Assembly (NCBI GenBank): GCA_020160935.1
Contig: JAIUPL010000008.1
Span: 62,001-126,000, forward strand
DNA from: Bacteroidota bacterium
GTDB taxonomy: Bacteria; Bacteroidota; Bacteroidia; Chitinophagales; Saprospiraceae
DNA length: 64,000 bases
Direction of reading: 5' to 3'
Shown here piece after piece: positions 8,145 through 16,674 of this stretch. The notes beneath the pieces were generated by a model that was not told the DNA's origin, ran no database searches, and saw nothing but the letters and a program-made list of their open reading frames with translations. The stretch's first letter is position 1. Each line of letters opens with the position of its first letter. A program made the translations under genes and the position numbers.

Positions 8145-9074
8145 ATGGAAAAAGTAAAATGTCTGATAATCGGCGCCGGCCCGGCAGGGTACACGGCGGC
8201 CATCTATGCTGCACGCGCAGGCCTGCGTCCCGTCATGTACACTGGCCCTCAACCCGGCGGTCAGTTGATGATTACCAATGAGGTAGAAAACTACCCCGGA
8301 TACCCCGACGGCCGAAACGGCCCGGAGATGATGGAAGATTTTAAAAACCAGGCCCTGCGGTTTGAAACCGACATCCGCAATGAAATGATCACCAAAGTGG
8401 ATTTCAGCGGCCCGGTACACAAGGTTTGGGCTGAAAGCGGCCACATGATCGAAGCGCATACCGTGATTATCGCAACGGGCGCCAGTGCCAAATGGCTGGG
8501 TATTCCGGGCGAAGATCGCCTGCAAAACCTCGGTGTATCGGCTTGCGCGGTGTGCGACGGCTTTTTCTTCCGCAAACAGGACGTTGCCATCGTGGGTGGC
8601 GGCGACACGGCTGCCGAAGAAAGCACGTACCTGGCTAAAATCTGCAATAAAGTACACTTGCTGGTTCGCCGCGACGAAATGCGCGCCTCCAAAATCATGC
8701 AGGAACGCGTGCTCAATACCCCGAACCTCATCGTACACTGGAATACTTCTCCTGAAGAAGTGCTGGGCGACGACGGCGTGACGGGCGTGCGCATCAAAAA
8801 CAACAAAACCGGAGAAAGCAGCGAACTCACCGTAACGGGCTTCTTCGTAGCCATCGGTCACCAGCCGAATACGGATATTTTCGAAGGCTGGCTCGACCGC
8901 GACGACAGCGGCTACCTGATTACTGCTCCGGGTCGCACTTTTACCAAAGTACCCGGCGTATTTGCTTGCGGCGATGCACAGGATAAAGTGTATCGCCAGG
9001 CCGTAACGGCCGCGGGTACAGGGTGCATGGCGGCCCTCGATGCCGAGCGTTATCTCGTGGAAAAAGGCGTTTGA
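8145..9074 (+). CDS. trxB: Thioredoxin reductase
   Basis: A 309-residue flavoprotein that passes electrons from NADPH to thioredoxin and so maintains cytosolic thiols. The FAD motif GAGPAG is at residues 10-15 and the NADPH motif GGGDTA at 151-156. The redox-active pair is C134-A-V-C137 followed by DG; most relatives have CATC. The second FAD motif, FACGDAQD, lies near the C terminus. The length matches the low-molecular-weight bacterial enzyme. It is monocistronic or shares a transcript with the EAD11-like gene 95 bases downstream. Confidence 0.96.
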   Translation: MEKVKCLIIGAGPAGYTAAIYAARAGLRPVMYTGPQPGGQLMITNEVENYPGYPDGRNGPEMMEDFKNQALRFETDIRNEMITKVDFSGPVHKVWAESGHMIEAHTVIIATGASAKWLGIPGEDRLQNLGVSACAVCDGFFFRKQDVAIVGGGDTAAEESTYLAKICNKVHLLVRRDEMRASKIMQERVLNTPNLIVHWNTSPEEVLGDDGVTGVRIKNNKTGESSELTVTGFFVAIGHQPNTDIFEGWLDRDDSGYLITAPGRTFTKVPGVFACGDAQDKVYRQAVTAAGTGCMAALDAERYLVEKGV

Positions 9075-9089
9075 TTCCGCCGGGCCGCG

Positions 9090-9153
9090 TTTCGTGTTTT
9101 GTGTTGGGAAAATTACCTTTGTTGCAAAAGGGAACCTTCCCAACACACAACAC
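9090..9153. repeat. Inverted repeat 3 with promoter element in its loop
   Basis: Arms of about 17 nt (9094-9110 and 9137-9153) containing GTGTTGGGAA and its complement, with one mismatch. The loop contains a perfect TAnnTTTG element at 9114-9121. It lies between trxB and the EAD11-like gene. Confidence 0.7.
9114..9121 (+). promoter_or_regulatory. -7 element (TACCTTTG) of the EAD11-like gene
   Basis: A perfect TAnnTTTG element 48 bases before the start codon at 9169, inside the loop of inverted repeat 3. No well-spaced TTG is evident upstream. Confidence 0.4.
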
Positions 9154-9168
9154 TCCTCCCGGAACAAT

Positions 9169-9801
9169 ATGGAACGAAACCGCGAATACTTCAAAAACCT
9201 GCTCGCCGATAATGCACAGGACACCCTGTTCGACGAGTTGTTTACCCTTTTTTCATTCCATAAAATGCGGTTCAAAGACCGCGTCGTGAGCGAAAAAAAC
9301 GATGCGCTGGTGCTGCTTTCCGGCAAACTAAACGCCGCCCAGGAAAGCCACCAACTGGGCATGACCAGCGCCGAAGAGTTCAATATGGAACTCAGCAGGG
9401 TCAATTTTTCTATCCTGGAACTGCTGAATGAATTGCCCGATTCTTTCTTTATACAAGCCATTCAGGTAGAAGATAACCCGCCCGGTGCCACCCGGCAAAT
9501 CAGTATTTCGGCAGGCCTGGGCAACGGAATGTTCTGGATAGCGTCCGTTTTTGTGATGATGGTAAGCCTGGGCTCGCTTATCCAGCATAACATCATTCCT
9601 TTTGTGTTTACGCTCGTGGCAGCGCTTGTTTGTATGCCGCCGGCCTATCAGTTTCTTTCTCAAAAACTGGGTATTTCATTGAGCAATTCCGTACGTATTT
9701 TACTGGTCATTGTGCTGACGGCAATCGGGCTTTCTTTCGCACCAAAGAAGGGACAACAAAATGTGGAAGCGGAAGGCAGGATTCTTAATTATACAAAATG
9801 A
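9169..9801 (+). CDS. Membrane protein with EAD11-like N-terminal domain
   Basis: A 210-residue protein. Residues about 7-91 resemble effector-associated domain 11 (EAD11): a helical bundle with the pattern N-D-A-L-V-L-L-S-G-K-L-N, then G-M-T-S-A-E-E-F-N-M-E and a terminal LLNELPD. EADs are adaptor domains that recruit partners in bacterial conflict and NTPase-based signalling systems. Three membrane segments follow (about 121-138, 142-160, 174-191), then a short polar tail. No effector gene is adjacent. Start ATG at 9169, just after inverted repeat 3. The EAD call is from memory of the family pattern. The function is unknown. Confidence 0.6.
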   Translation: MERNREYFKNLLADNAQDTLFDELFTLFSFHKMRFKDRVVSEKNDALVLLSGKLNAAQESHQLGMTSAEEFNMELSRVNFSILELLNELPDSFFIQAIQVEDNPPGATRQISISAGLGNGMFWIASVFVMMVSLGSLIQHNIIPFVFTLVAALVCMPPAYQFLSQKLGISLSNSVRILLVIVLTAIGLSFAPKKGQQNVEAEGRILNYTK

Positions 9802-9803
9802 CA

Positions 9804-10080
9804 AACATGAGTTCATCCAGATTTTTTTGGACTGATATTTATTTTCCGTAGAGTAGTTTCCCTCAGATGGCACTGGTTTATTTTCCGTAGAGTAGTTTCC
9901 CGCAGAACTCGCAGATTTACCCGCAGAACTCGCAGAACGTAGAGTACACCTTTTTCTTCAAAGCGATAATGAGGTGTACTCTACGTTCTGCGAGTTCTGC
10001 GGGTAAATCTGCGAGTTCTGCGGGAGACTACTCTACGGAAAATAAATGTCAGTCAAAAAAAAACTGGATGAACTCATGTT
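9804..10080. repeat. Long intergenic inverted repeat 4 (277 nt)
   Basis: The largest hairpin in the window. An outer segment of about 60 nt (9804-9862) pairs with 10022-10080. An inner, almost perfect arm of about 75 nt (9877-9952) pairs with 9972-10046. The inner arm has tandem 9-mers of the type CGCAGAACT and the word GTAGAGTACACC. A piece of about 25 nt (TATTTTCCGTAGAGTAGTTT) is present twice on the left side (about 9840 and 9880) but once on the right. The repeat starts three bases after the preceding stop codon. Confidence 0.9.
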
Positions 10081-10372
10081 TAGATGTATAAGGGGTAATT
10101 ATATTTTGTTTAAAACAATGAAAATGAACAATAAATGAATTGTATAAAATATTAATTTTATTAAAAAAAATCAGAAAAAACTTCCCGATCTGTAGTGTTT
10201 TTACCAATACTTTTTCTATCTTGTTGGAAATTAATTTAGATCGCCGATACCGATTTTGGGGCACATTCACCTGTTCATGTATGCTTTAATGAGCATAAGA
10301 TGAGGCCCTGCTTTTTATCCATTTCCTTACCGTATTTCCAAATCAATTTTTCATACTAAACCTTATCATTTC
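10081..10372. other. AT-rich intergenic region
   Basis: About 290 bases between inverted repeat 4 and the next gene. It is markedly AT-rich in the first half. No gene, terminator or clear promoter was recognised. Confidence 0.45.
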
Positions 10373-12055
10373 ATGAAAAACCTGTTCACCCTGATGACCC
10401 TGCTTCTGCTGGGTAGCGCCCTGTATGCTCAAAAAGTAGACCTCGATGGAGAACCCGTACCTGTGCATTACCTGCGTTTGCCCGACCGCCCGTTTCCTGT
10501 TTCCTATCAATCGTACAGTGTCATTATTTCTAGCCGTCCGGGCGACCTGGCCGCATTCGGCATGAGTGAGCAATCCCTGCTTCGCTATACCAATGTACCG
10601 GGCTACAAAAAAGTACCGCAAGGAGGCAATTTCAACCTCGAAGTGAGCCTTGCCGATTTCAAGTATGAAGGAAGCGCCGAGGTAAAAAGTGAAACCAGTA
10701 CTTCGAAAGACAAAAGTGGCAAAGAGGTAAAAACTACTACTTATTTTTCCACCATCCGATACACACAGCCGCTTTCGCTGCGCGTACGAAATGAAGACAA
10801 CAAAACCATACTGGATCGCAGTTGGCTGGAAACGCCGCGCGAGTTTAAATCTTCCCAATACGCTACGTACAAAGAAGCACAAACTTTCCAGAACGATCAG
10901 TTGCGTCAAGCAGTAGCCAAGAAAAACCAGTCGGAAATTCTGGGCGCCATGGCGCAAATCCAGAGCCTGTTGACCGACCAATACGGTTATCCTGCCATTA
11001 AGGGACAGATCAAACTTGAAATTCTGGATTCAGACAAACATCCCGACTATGCCGGTTTTCAGGAGGCATATCAAACGGCCAAAAAAGCCTTCGAAGCCAT
11101 GCGCCCCGACGAATCGCTGGATGCCGTCAAAACGGGTGTTCAACCGGCCATCGCATATTTCGATCAGCAAAAGGACAAGTACGACATCAGTGAAAAAAGT
11201 GGCAAAAAACTCAAATATGCCTGCCTGTACGACCTCGCACTCATGCATTTCTGGCTGGAAGATTTCGACAAGGCGTCTCAATATGCCAGTGCAGTGGTGG
11301 AGAATGACTACGAACCGAAAAGTGGCAAACGACTGCTGGAAGACATTGCCGACCTCAAAACTTCGATGGAAAAATGCGGCCACCATACCCGCCATTTCAA
11401 GGTAGAACTCGATACCGTGGCACTCACGGTCGCCACAGAAAACGTGGTGTACGACAGCGACAAAACACTCCGTGCAGAAGCCTACAAAGACGAAAAAAAG
11501 AGTATTGGCGCCAACACAGTTGAAACGCCTGGTGTGATTTATTACACCGACGGCACAGAATCGTCCGGCACTTTTGTAATGGATGGCCCCCAGCGCGCAT
11601 TTTCTGATAAATCGAATACCCGTTTTTCGGTGGAAACGGCCCAAAATGCCTATGTTTCAGTACCCGATTTCAGGAAAGTCAGTCGCTTCACGATCGGCGA
11701 CCGACTGTTTCGCATGGTCCCTTTCAAGTCGGCCAACACCGCCAACCTGGGCGGGAAAGCCGACCCGGAAATCATGGAAGTGTTGTATGAATCGCCCAAA
11801 ATTGCTGCCTATCTGGCTTACACCGGCGACAACCGTGGCCTGAACAATCCCGCGGAATACGTTATTCACAATATTGGCGACAACACACTGACCTCGTTGA
11901 ACAGCCTGAAATTTGCCATCAACCTGAACAAAGGCATCCGAAAGGAGTTTGGAGATTGCAAGGCGGTGGAAGAGGTGCTCGATAAGGACGGGTTCAAGCG
12001 CAACCCGGAAAGTATCGTGCAACTGGCCAAATTGCTGGAATCCTGTATGAAATAG
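10373..12055 (+). CDS. Exported protein of unknown function
   Basis: A 560-residue protein with a signal peptide (residues 1-19, ending ALYAQ). It has a beta-rich N-terminal part and a helical middle region (about residues 160-330). The helical part has TPR-like spacing of small and aromatic residues, for example AYQTAKKAFEAM and CLYDLALMHFWLEDFDKASQYA. A final part is probably beta-rich. I do not recognise a named family. It is probably periplasmic or outer-membrane associated, since there is no lipobox Cys and no T9SS C-terminal domain. It is monocistronic, with a terminator-like hairpin just after its stop. Confidence 0.7.
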   Translation: MKNLFTLMTLLLLGSALYAQKVDLDGEPVPVHYLRLPDRPFPVSYQSYSVIISSRPGDLAAFGMSEQSLLRYTNVPGYKKVPQGGNFNLEVSLADFKYEGSAEVKSETSTSKDKSGKEVKTTTYFSTIRYTQPLSLRVRNEDNKTILDRSWLETPREFKSSQYATYKEAQTFQNDQLRQAVAKKNQSEILGAMAQIQSLLTDQYGYPAIKGQIKLEILDSDKHPDYAGFQEAYQTAKKAFEAMRPDESLDAVKTGVQPAIAYFDQQKDKYDISEKSGKKLKYACLYDLALMHFWLEDFDKASQYASAVVENDYEPKSGKRLLEDIADLKTSMEKCGHHTRHFKVELDTVALTVATENVVYDSDKTLRAEAYKDEKKSIGANTVETPGVIYYTDGTESSGTFVMDGPQRAFSDKSNTRFSVETAQNAYVSVPDFRKVSRFTIGDRLFRMVPFKSANTANLGGKADPEIMEVLYESPKIAAYLAYTGDNRGLNNPAEYVIHNIGDNTLTSLNSLKFAINLNKGIRKEFGDCKAVEEVLDKDGFKRNPESIVQLAKLLESCMK

Positions 12056-12068
12056 AGGTTTGCCATAC

Positions 12069-12123
12069 GTTCAGAAACCATGAATCATCCCAATTTTTTT
12101 GGGATGGTTCATGGTTTCTGAAC
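12069..12123 (+). terminator. Terminator hairpin / inverted repeat 5
   Basis: A 25-bp stem (12069-12093 with 12099-12123, one G-T pair) with a loop of only five Ts. It lies 13 bases after the stop codon of the exported protein gene and 40 bases before the methyltransferase start. There is no separate T tract after it, so it may act on both strands or stabilise the mRNA end. Confidence 0.7.
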
Positions 12124-12162
12124 GCCGGCTTCCAACCTTGTAACTTTTGTATTCAATTACCA

Positions 12163-12876
12163 ATGAAAACCTTGTACAACCCCGAATTCGTAGAACGGCT
12201 TTTTGACGACATGTCGGCCTCCTACAACCGAATGAATTATATCACTTCTTTTGGATTCAGTAAAATCTGGCGGAGGCAGTGTGTGCAGCATCTCGAACTG
12301 CGCCCGGGGAGTGTTGTGGTGGATTTAATGACCGGAATGGGGGAGTGCTGGCCATATATTTTGCACAAAAAATGCCTGCCTGCTCAACTGATTGCTTTGG
12401 ATTTTTCTACGGAAATGATTCGACGGGCCACGGTTCAAAAAGCAAAATTTCCCTCTGCTTCTATCCTGATTCTGAAAGAAAACGTTTTCGGCAACTCCAT
12501 CGAGGATGGTATGGCAGACTGTGTAATCTCAGGGTTTGGGCTAAAAACCTTTGATGAAGCACAACTTTCGAGCCTCGCAACTGAAATGTATCGTATACTC
12601 CGACCTGGTGGCACATTTTCCATGATCGATGTATCTGTTCCGAAAAACCGGCTATTGCGACTCCTGTATATGTTTTACCTGAAACATGTGATACCTGTTT
12701 TAGGCAGCATTTTTCTCGGGAATCCGGAAACCTATCGCATGTTGGGAATTTACACAGAGGCATTTGGCAATGCACGAAAGGTGGAGGCAATTTTCAGGCA
12801 ACATCATTTTGAAGTGGAATACCTGGAATTTTTTGGGGGCTGTGCCAGTGGTATCAAAGGCAGAAAACCTGCCTAA
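12163..12876 (+). CDS. Class I SAM-dependent methyltransferase (UbiE/MenG-like)
   Basis: A 237-residue soluble methyltransferase. The start NPEFVERLFDDMSASYNRMNYITSFGFSKIWRR closely follows the UbiE/COQ5 N terminus. Motif I is VVDLMTGMGECW, with D and G contacts to the cofactor. A post-I acidic residue lies in ALDFSTEMI, and MYRILRPGGTFSMIDVS carries motifs II/III. UbiE/MenG methylates quinone precursors. Because menaquinone genes (mqnE, mqnA) occur elsewhere in the window, a quinone role is conceivable, but the second half diverges from true UbiE and the substrate cannot be assigned. It is not in an operon with quinone genes. Confidence 0.75.
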   Translation: MKTLYNPEFVERLFDDMSASYNRMNYITSFGFSKIWRRQCVQHLELRPGSVVVDLMTGMGECWPYILHKKCLPAQLIALDFSTEMIRRATVQKAKFPSASILILKENVFGNSIEDGMADCVISGFGLKTFDEAQLSSLATEMYRILRPGGTFSMIDVSVPKNRLLRLLYMFYLKHVIPVLGSIFLGNPETYRMLGIYTEAFGNARKVEAIFRQHHFEVEYLEFFGGCASGIKGRKPA

Positions 12877-12881
12877 TCCAC

Positions 12882-14117
12882 TCATTCCGGCAAATACACC
12901 AGTGTCGCCGAAACTTCCTCCCTGAAAATCTCCTGCGCCACGCGCTGCATATCTGCTGGCGTGACAGCCAGATAAGTGTCGACTTCCTCGTTCATCAGTT
13001 CAGCCCGATCCAGAATTTCATAAAAACCCAGGTTTTGGGCCTTGTTCAGGATACTGGTTTCCGAAAAAACGATGGTGCTTTCAAAGCGGTGCTGGATTTT
13101 TTTCAATTCCCGTTCATCCACCGCTTCGTTTTTCAGCAGGTTCAGTTCTTCCCATACGGCCGCCAGTGCATCGTCGATGGAAACGCCATCGGCCGGCCGG
13201 CCCTCGATGACCAGCAGGCCCGGGTCGATATTGGCCGTGATATAGGCGTCGATCTGCGAGAACAGTTGTTTCTCTTTCAACAAGCGTCGGTACAACCGTG
13301 AAGAGTGGCCCTGCGCCAGCACATCGCTGAGCAAGTCGACGGCATAAAAATCCGATTCGAGTCGGGCCGGTGTTTTGAAAGCCAGGAAAATGGCCGGGAC
13401 GGGCACATTGCTTCTGACTTCTTTACGGATAGCCGTCGACTGCGGGGTCTCCGTCTGCAAGGGTTGGCGCTCGGATGGGCCTGCCGGAATATCCGCAAAC
13501 CATTTTTGAGCCAATTGCAATGCCTCTGCTGTGTCGACATTTCCGGCGATACTCAACACGGCGTTGGAAGGCGTGTACCAGCGCTGGTAAAATGAGCGCA
13601 CATCCTCTACCGTAGCGCGCTCGATATGTTCGGGTGTGAGTCCGATCACAGGCCAGCGATAAGGATGGGCCTGGTACATCATATCTGACAGGTGGTGCCA
13701 GCAATCGCCGTAGGGTTCGTTGAGGCAGGTTTCCTTGAATTCTTCCACCACGACCTTGCGCTGCACATCCAGCGATTTTTTGGAAATATTCAGCGCCAGC
13801 ATGCGATCGCTTTCCAGCCACAAGGCCACTTCCAGATTACCGGCCGGCACAATTTCGTAGAAAGTTGTATAGTCGTTGGTGGTATAGGCGTTGTTTTCGC
13901 CGCCAGCACGCTGCAGTGGATCGTCGAAATCGGGTACGTTTTTGCTGCCTGAAAACATCAGGTGCTCAAAAAGGTGGGCAAACCCTGTTTTGTCGGGATG
14001 TTCATCGCGCGAACCCACATAGTAGGTGATGTTCACCGCAGCCAGGGGCGTCGAACGGTCTTCATGTACCAGCACGCGGAGGCCATTGGGAAGAATGCTA
14101 CGGGTAAAATGAACCAT
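12882..14117 (-). CDS. M16 family zinc metallopeptidase
   Basis: A 411-residue pitrilysin-type peptidase. The inverted zinc motif HXXEH is H48-L-F-E51-H52, and the third ligand is expected among the Glu residues near 125-129 in VVVEEFKET. The C-terminal half is the second M16 domain, with R-L-Y-R-R-L as in the family. There is no signal peptide at the ATG at 14117, so a cytosolic or non-classical location is likely. That start was preferred to an upstream ATG because the latter would overlap the TerC gene. It forms a tight minus-strand pair with terC-like 14128-14949 (10-base gap). It probably degrades peptides; its partner subunit, if any, is not visible here. Confidence 0.88.
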   Translation of the reverse strand: MVHFTRSILPNGLRVLVHEDRSTPLAAVNITYYVGSRDEHPDKTGFAHLFEHLMFSGSKNVPDFDDPLQRAGGENNAYTTNDYTTFYEIVPAGNLEVALWLESDRMLALNISKKSLDVQRKVVVEEFKETCLNEPYGDCWHHLSDMMYQAHPYRWPVIGLTPEHIERATVEDVRSFYQRWYTPSNAVLSIAGNVDTAEALQLAQKWFADIPAGPSERQPLQTETPQSTAIRKEVRSNVPVPAIFLAFKTPARLESDFYAVDLLSDVLAQGHSSRLYRRLLKEKQLFSQIDAYITANIDPGLLVIEGRPADGVSIDDALAAVWEELNLLKNEAVDERELKKIQHRFESTIVFSETSILNKAQNLGFYEILDRAELMNEEVDTYLAVTPADMQRVAQEIFREEVSATLVYLPE

Positions 14118-14127
14118 AAAAGAGGGT

Positions 14128-14949
14128 TTATTTTTCTGAAAACTGTTCCAGATGGTCTTCCAGAGGGTGCTCCTGGGTGGTTGGTTCCACTTTTTTGGGC
14201 CAGCCAAAAAACCTGGAAGTCAGGATGGGAACAAAGAAGAAACCCGCTGTGAGGATAGAAACAAGCAAGTCGGCTGTTTCACCCTCGATCCACCTGGCCC
14301 AGGCATGCTCTTCCAGAAAATGACAGGGGAGTGCAAGGAACAGTTTCAGGCCGAGGATTCCGATCACGATAAAAGCGCTGGTTTCCAGAAAAGGGTAGCG
14401 TTCGAGCAACTTGACAAACCACTGTGCTACAAATCGCATGGCCAGGATACCAATAAAAACGCCGATACAGATCAGCCAGATATTATCGGTAAATGCCACT
14501 GCTGCAAACACGTTGTCAAGTGAAAATGCAAGGTCCATGATTTCTACCGCAATGACGGTAGCCCAGAATTGACCAACCAGCCCGTACGTCATTTTGTAAA
14601 ACCACTTTTCTTCCTTGACGAGTGTATCATCGTCGGGTGAAGGCGTGGCTTTTTTACTAAAATAGTCGTAGGTCAGGTACAGCAGATAAATGCCTCCCAG
14701 GGGCTTGAGCCACCAGATTTTGATAAGCCAGGCTGCAAAAATGAGGCAGAGACCGCGAAATATGTAGGCGCCCAGAATGCCATAGCGCAGCGCCAGTTTG
14801 CGTTTGTCCGGCGGCAGGTCGAGCACCATAGTAGCCAGCACGGCAGCGTTGTCTACAGACAGCAGGCTTTCGATGAGGATTAAGTTGAATATGATAATCA
14901 GCGCATTTTCCCAGTCATTGCCCAGGATTTGCTGTAAAAAGTCCGTCAT
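14128..14949 (-). CDS. TerC/Alx family membrane protein
   Basis: A 273-residue inner-membrane protein with about seven membrane segments. The family signature is visible twice: LIESLLSVDNAAVLA near residue 25 and EIMDLAFSLDNVFAA near residue 137. Each has the conserved acidic residue, Ser and Asp of TerC proteins. TerC/Alx proteins export manganese or other metal ions and in some bacteria belong to tellurite-resistance clusters. No other ter gene is present, so a metal-handling or protein-metalation role is more likely. A cytosolic loop (DDDTLVKEEK) and an acidic C terminus flank the core. The next gene downstream on this strand is the M16 peptidase. Confidence 0.9.
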   Translation of the reverse strand: MTDFLQQILGNDWENALIIIFNLILIESLLSVDNAAVLATMVLDLPPDKRKLALRYGILGAYIFRGLCLIFAAWLIKIWWLKPLGGIYLLYLTYDYFSKKATPSPDDDTLVKEEKWFYKMTYGLVGQFWATVIAVEIMDLAFSLDNVFAAVAFTDNIWLICIGVFIGILAMRFVAQWFVKLLERYPFLETSAFIVIGILGLKLFLALPCHFLEEHAWARWIEGETADLLVSILTAGFFFVPILTSRFFGWPKKVEPTTQEHPLEDHLEQFSEK

Positions 14950-15072
14950 GGATTAATCAATTGAAGAAAAGAAGCAAAGTGTTATGCAAGTAGTTGAAAA
15001 TCAAAATCTTAGTGTGTTTGCCTAAAAGGCGGCATCCACTCTAACAGGTAATTCTACAAATGGTTGAGGGCG

Positions 15073-15582
15073 TTACTGTTTTTCTGCGGCCTCTTTCAGC
15101 AGGGCATCCGAGTCGCGCAAGAGCGCTTTTAGTTCCTGTTGCAAGGCTTCCTTGCGGCGATTCTGGTCGGCCACTTTGGCTGCTTTTTGCTGTTCCGCCT
15201 TCGGGTCCTTTTTGACGCCTTTTTTTACGGGCGTCTCTACCGCCTGGTCATTTTTTTCGATACTGTCGAGTTCTAATTGCAAGTGTGCCTTGCGTTCTTC
15301 CAGTTCATCGAGGCGGCGCAATACCTTTTCATCCACGTATTGGGCGCGGTCGCGAACGGCCCGGTAGGCGCCACCCAGTTGTTCCAGCACACCATCGTAT
15401 TTGCCGGCATCAAAGTTACTCTTTTCCGTTTTTACCAATTGGCCTACGGAAACCACTACGTCGCGCATTTGCCCGAAAATCTTGCGTGAATTTTCCTGTT
15501 CCTGGTTCGTACCAAAAAAATAATTGTACACCAGAATGGCAGCGATCAGGAGTAGGCCCAGTTTGATAAGAGAACGTATCAT
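15073..15582 (-). CDS. Membrane-anchored coiled-coil protein
   Basis: A 169-residue protein of unknown function. A single hydrophobic segment (about residues 5-22) acts as a signal anchor. The remainder is strongly helical and charged, with heptad patterns from about 85 to 165 (ELEERKAHLQLELDSIEK and the Lys/Glu/Ala-rich end). It probably sits in the inner membrane with the coiled coil in the periplasm. It lies between the TerC gene and inverted repeat 6 and is likely its own transcript. I do not recognise a family. Confidence 0.65.
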   Translation of the reverse strand: MIRSLIKLGLLLIAAILVYNYFFGTNQEQENSRKIFGQMRDVVVSVGQLVKTEKSNFDAGKYDGVLEQLGGAYRAVRDRAQYVDEKVLRRLDELEERKAHLQLELDSIEKNDQAVETPVKKGVKKDPKAEQQKAAKVADQNRRKEALQQELKALLRDSDALLKEAAEKQ

Positions 15583-15621
15583 GGTTGTTGTGTATGAGTT
15601 GATTTGCGCAAAAGTAAGAAA

Positions 15622-15756
15622 AGAGTGAGTTATGAGTTATGAGTTATGAGTTATGAGTTAAACACACGTTGCTTATGGCCACTCTAATGAAGATGCCATA
15701 AGCAACGTGTGTTTAACTCATAACTCATAACTTATAACTCATAACTACAAACTCAC
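15622..15756. repeat. Intergenic inverted repeat 6 (GAGTTAT heptads)
   Basis: Arms of about 58 nt (15622-15679 and 15695-15756). Each has four to five tandem heptads GAGTTAT plus a unique 20-nt part (ACACGTTGCTTATGGC and complement) next to a short loop. The right arm overlaps the TGA stop codon (15753-15755) of the RMD1-like gene. It sits between two minus-strand genes. Confidence 0.88.
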
Positions 15757-16538
15757 TCGTTTCCCGTCCATTTGCTAACAAACAAATTTACCACCTCGAT
15801 ACAGATCAGGATAATAATAATCCATTCCAGTTTGCTGCTTTCGCGGTGGAGGTATAGTTCGCGGAACACGGAAAGATTGTCTTCCACGACTTTAAACGTG
15901 TATTCGATTTCGCGAAACCGGGTTTGTGTTTCCAAAGTACGTGCCAAACCCCGGTGTATTCGATCCAGGTATTCGTCTTCCCAGGTCAGATCGGGGCTGT
16001 CGAAAATGAAAAGGTTTTCGACGATCCGGTTTTTGGTGTTCAGGGCGCGGCCGATAAAACGAAGCATGTTTTTCCGACTGATGCTGACACGCCCGTGTAC
16101 TTCCATTTGTCCGGTGAAATGCTGCATTTCGCTCAACAGTTCGTGTGCGCGCTGGGAGTAGAAGTCGAGCGCGACGGAGTGCGCCACATTGAGCATGGCA
16201 ATTTTTACCACATCTTCCGTGACAGATGGCACTTCGAGGGTGTCGAATCCGAAATGCAATTCCTGTCCGGCATTTACCCTGATTTCAAAATCGTCGCGGA
16301 TTTTTTCAGGCAAAGGGTGATCGACAAAACCTTGCAGGAAAGCCAGGTGCTGGCTCATTTCCATATCGCTCATGTGGGCAAAAACCACGGCTCCATAGTC
16401 GAAAGCATAGAAATAAGCCTCCTGATCTACCTGATAGAACAATTCGGACGGCGTTTCCTGTAGCAACGAGCCGGCAAAAGTTTCTTTCAGGCGTTTGAGA
16501 TGAAGTTGCTCGGCGATATAAAAGGCTACAATTTTCAT
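15753..16538 (-). CDS. RMD1/SIF2 (DUF155) family protein
   Basis: A 261-residue protein of the DUF155 family, related to yeast Rmd1 and Sad1-interacting factor 2. The usual pattern is present: an N-terminal alpha/beta part, then SVTEDVVKIAMLNVAHSVALDFYSQRAHELL in which the conserved AhSVaLdyye core can be recognised. An acidic helical stretch leads to one C-terminal membrane anchor (about 238-255). The function in bacteria is unknown; eukaryotic relatives act at mitochondria. The gene's stop codon lies inside the right arm of inverted repeat 6, and it is the only gene of its transcript. Confidence 0.85.
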   Translation of the reverse strand: MKIVAFYIAEQLHLKRLKETFAGSLLQETPSELFYQVDQEAYFYAFDYGAVVFAHMSDMEMSQHLAFLQGFVDHPLPEKIRDDFEIRVNAGQELHFGFDTLEVPSVTEDVVKIAMLNVAHSVALDFYSQRAHELLSEMQHFTGQMEVHGRVSISRKNMLRFIGRALNTKNRIVENLFIFDSPDLTWEDEYLDRIHRGLARTLETQTRFREIEYTFKVVEDNLSVFRELYLHRESSKLEWIIIILICIEVVNLFVSKWTGNE

Positions 16539-16642
16539 AATTACTGTCGGTACGCGTAGTTAAAGTGCAAGCGATCTGGATGTTTCCAATGAACACTTTG
16601 CACTCTGCTAAGTTTGAATACAATCTCGTTACAAATATCTCT

Positions 16643-16650
16643 TACTTTTG
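16643..16650 (+). promoter_or_regulatory. -7 element (TACTTTTG) of the BASS transporter gene
   Basis: A perfect TAnnTTTG element 25 bases before the TTG start codon at 16675. It supports that start by placing the transcript start about 6-7 bases downstream of the element. Confidence 0.5.
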
Positions 16651-16674
16651 CCATTGTAAAAACTATTTACTCCT

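Noticed and set aside
8064-9461. A 465-codon minus-strand frame
   Set aside because: It is antisense to trxB and the EAD11-like gene, both with clear motifs or structure.
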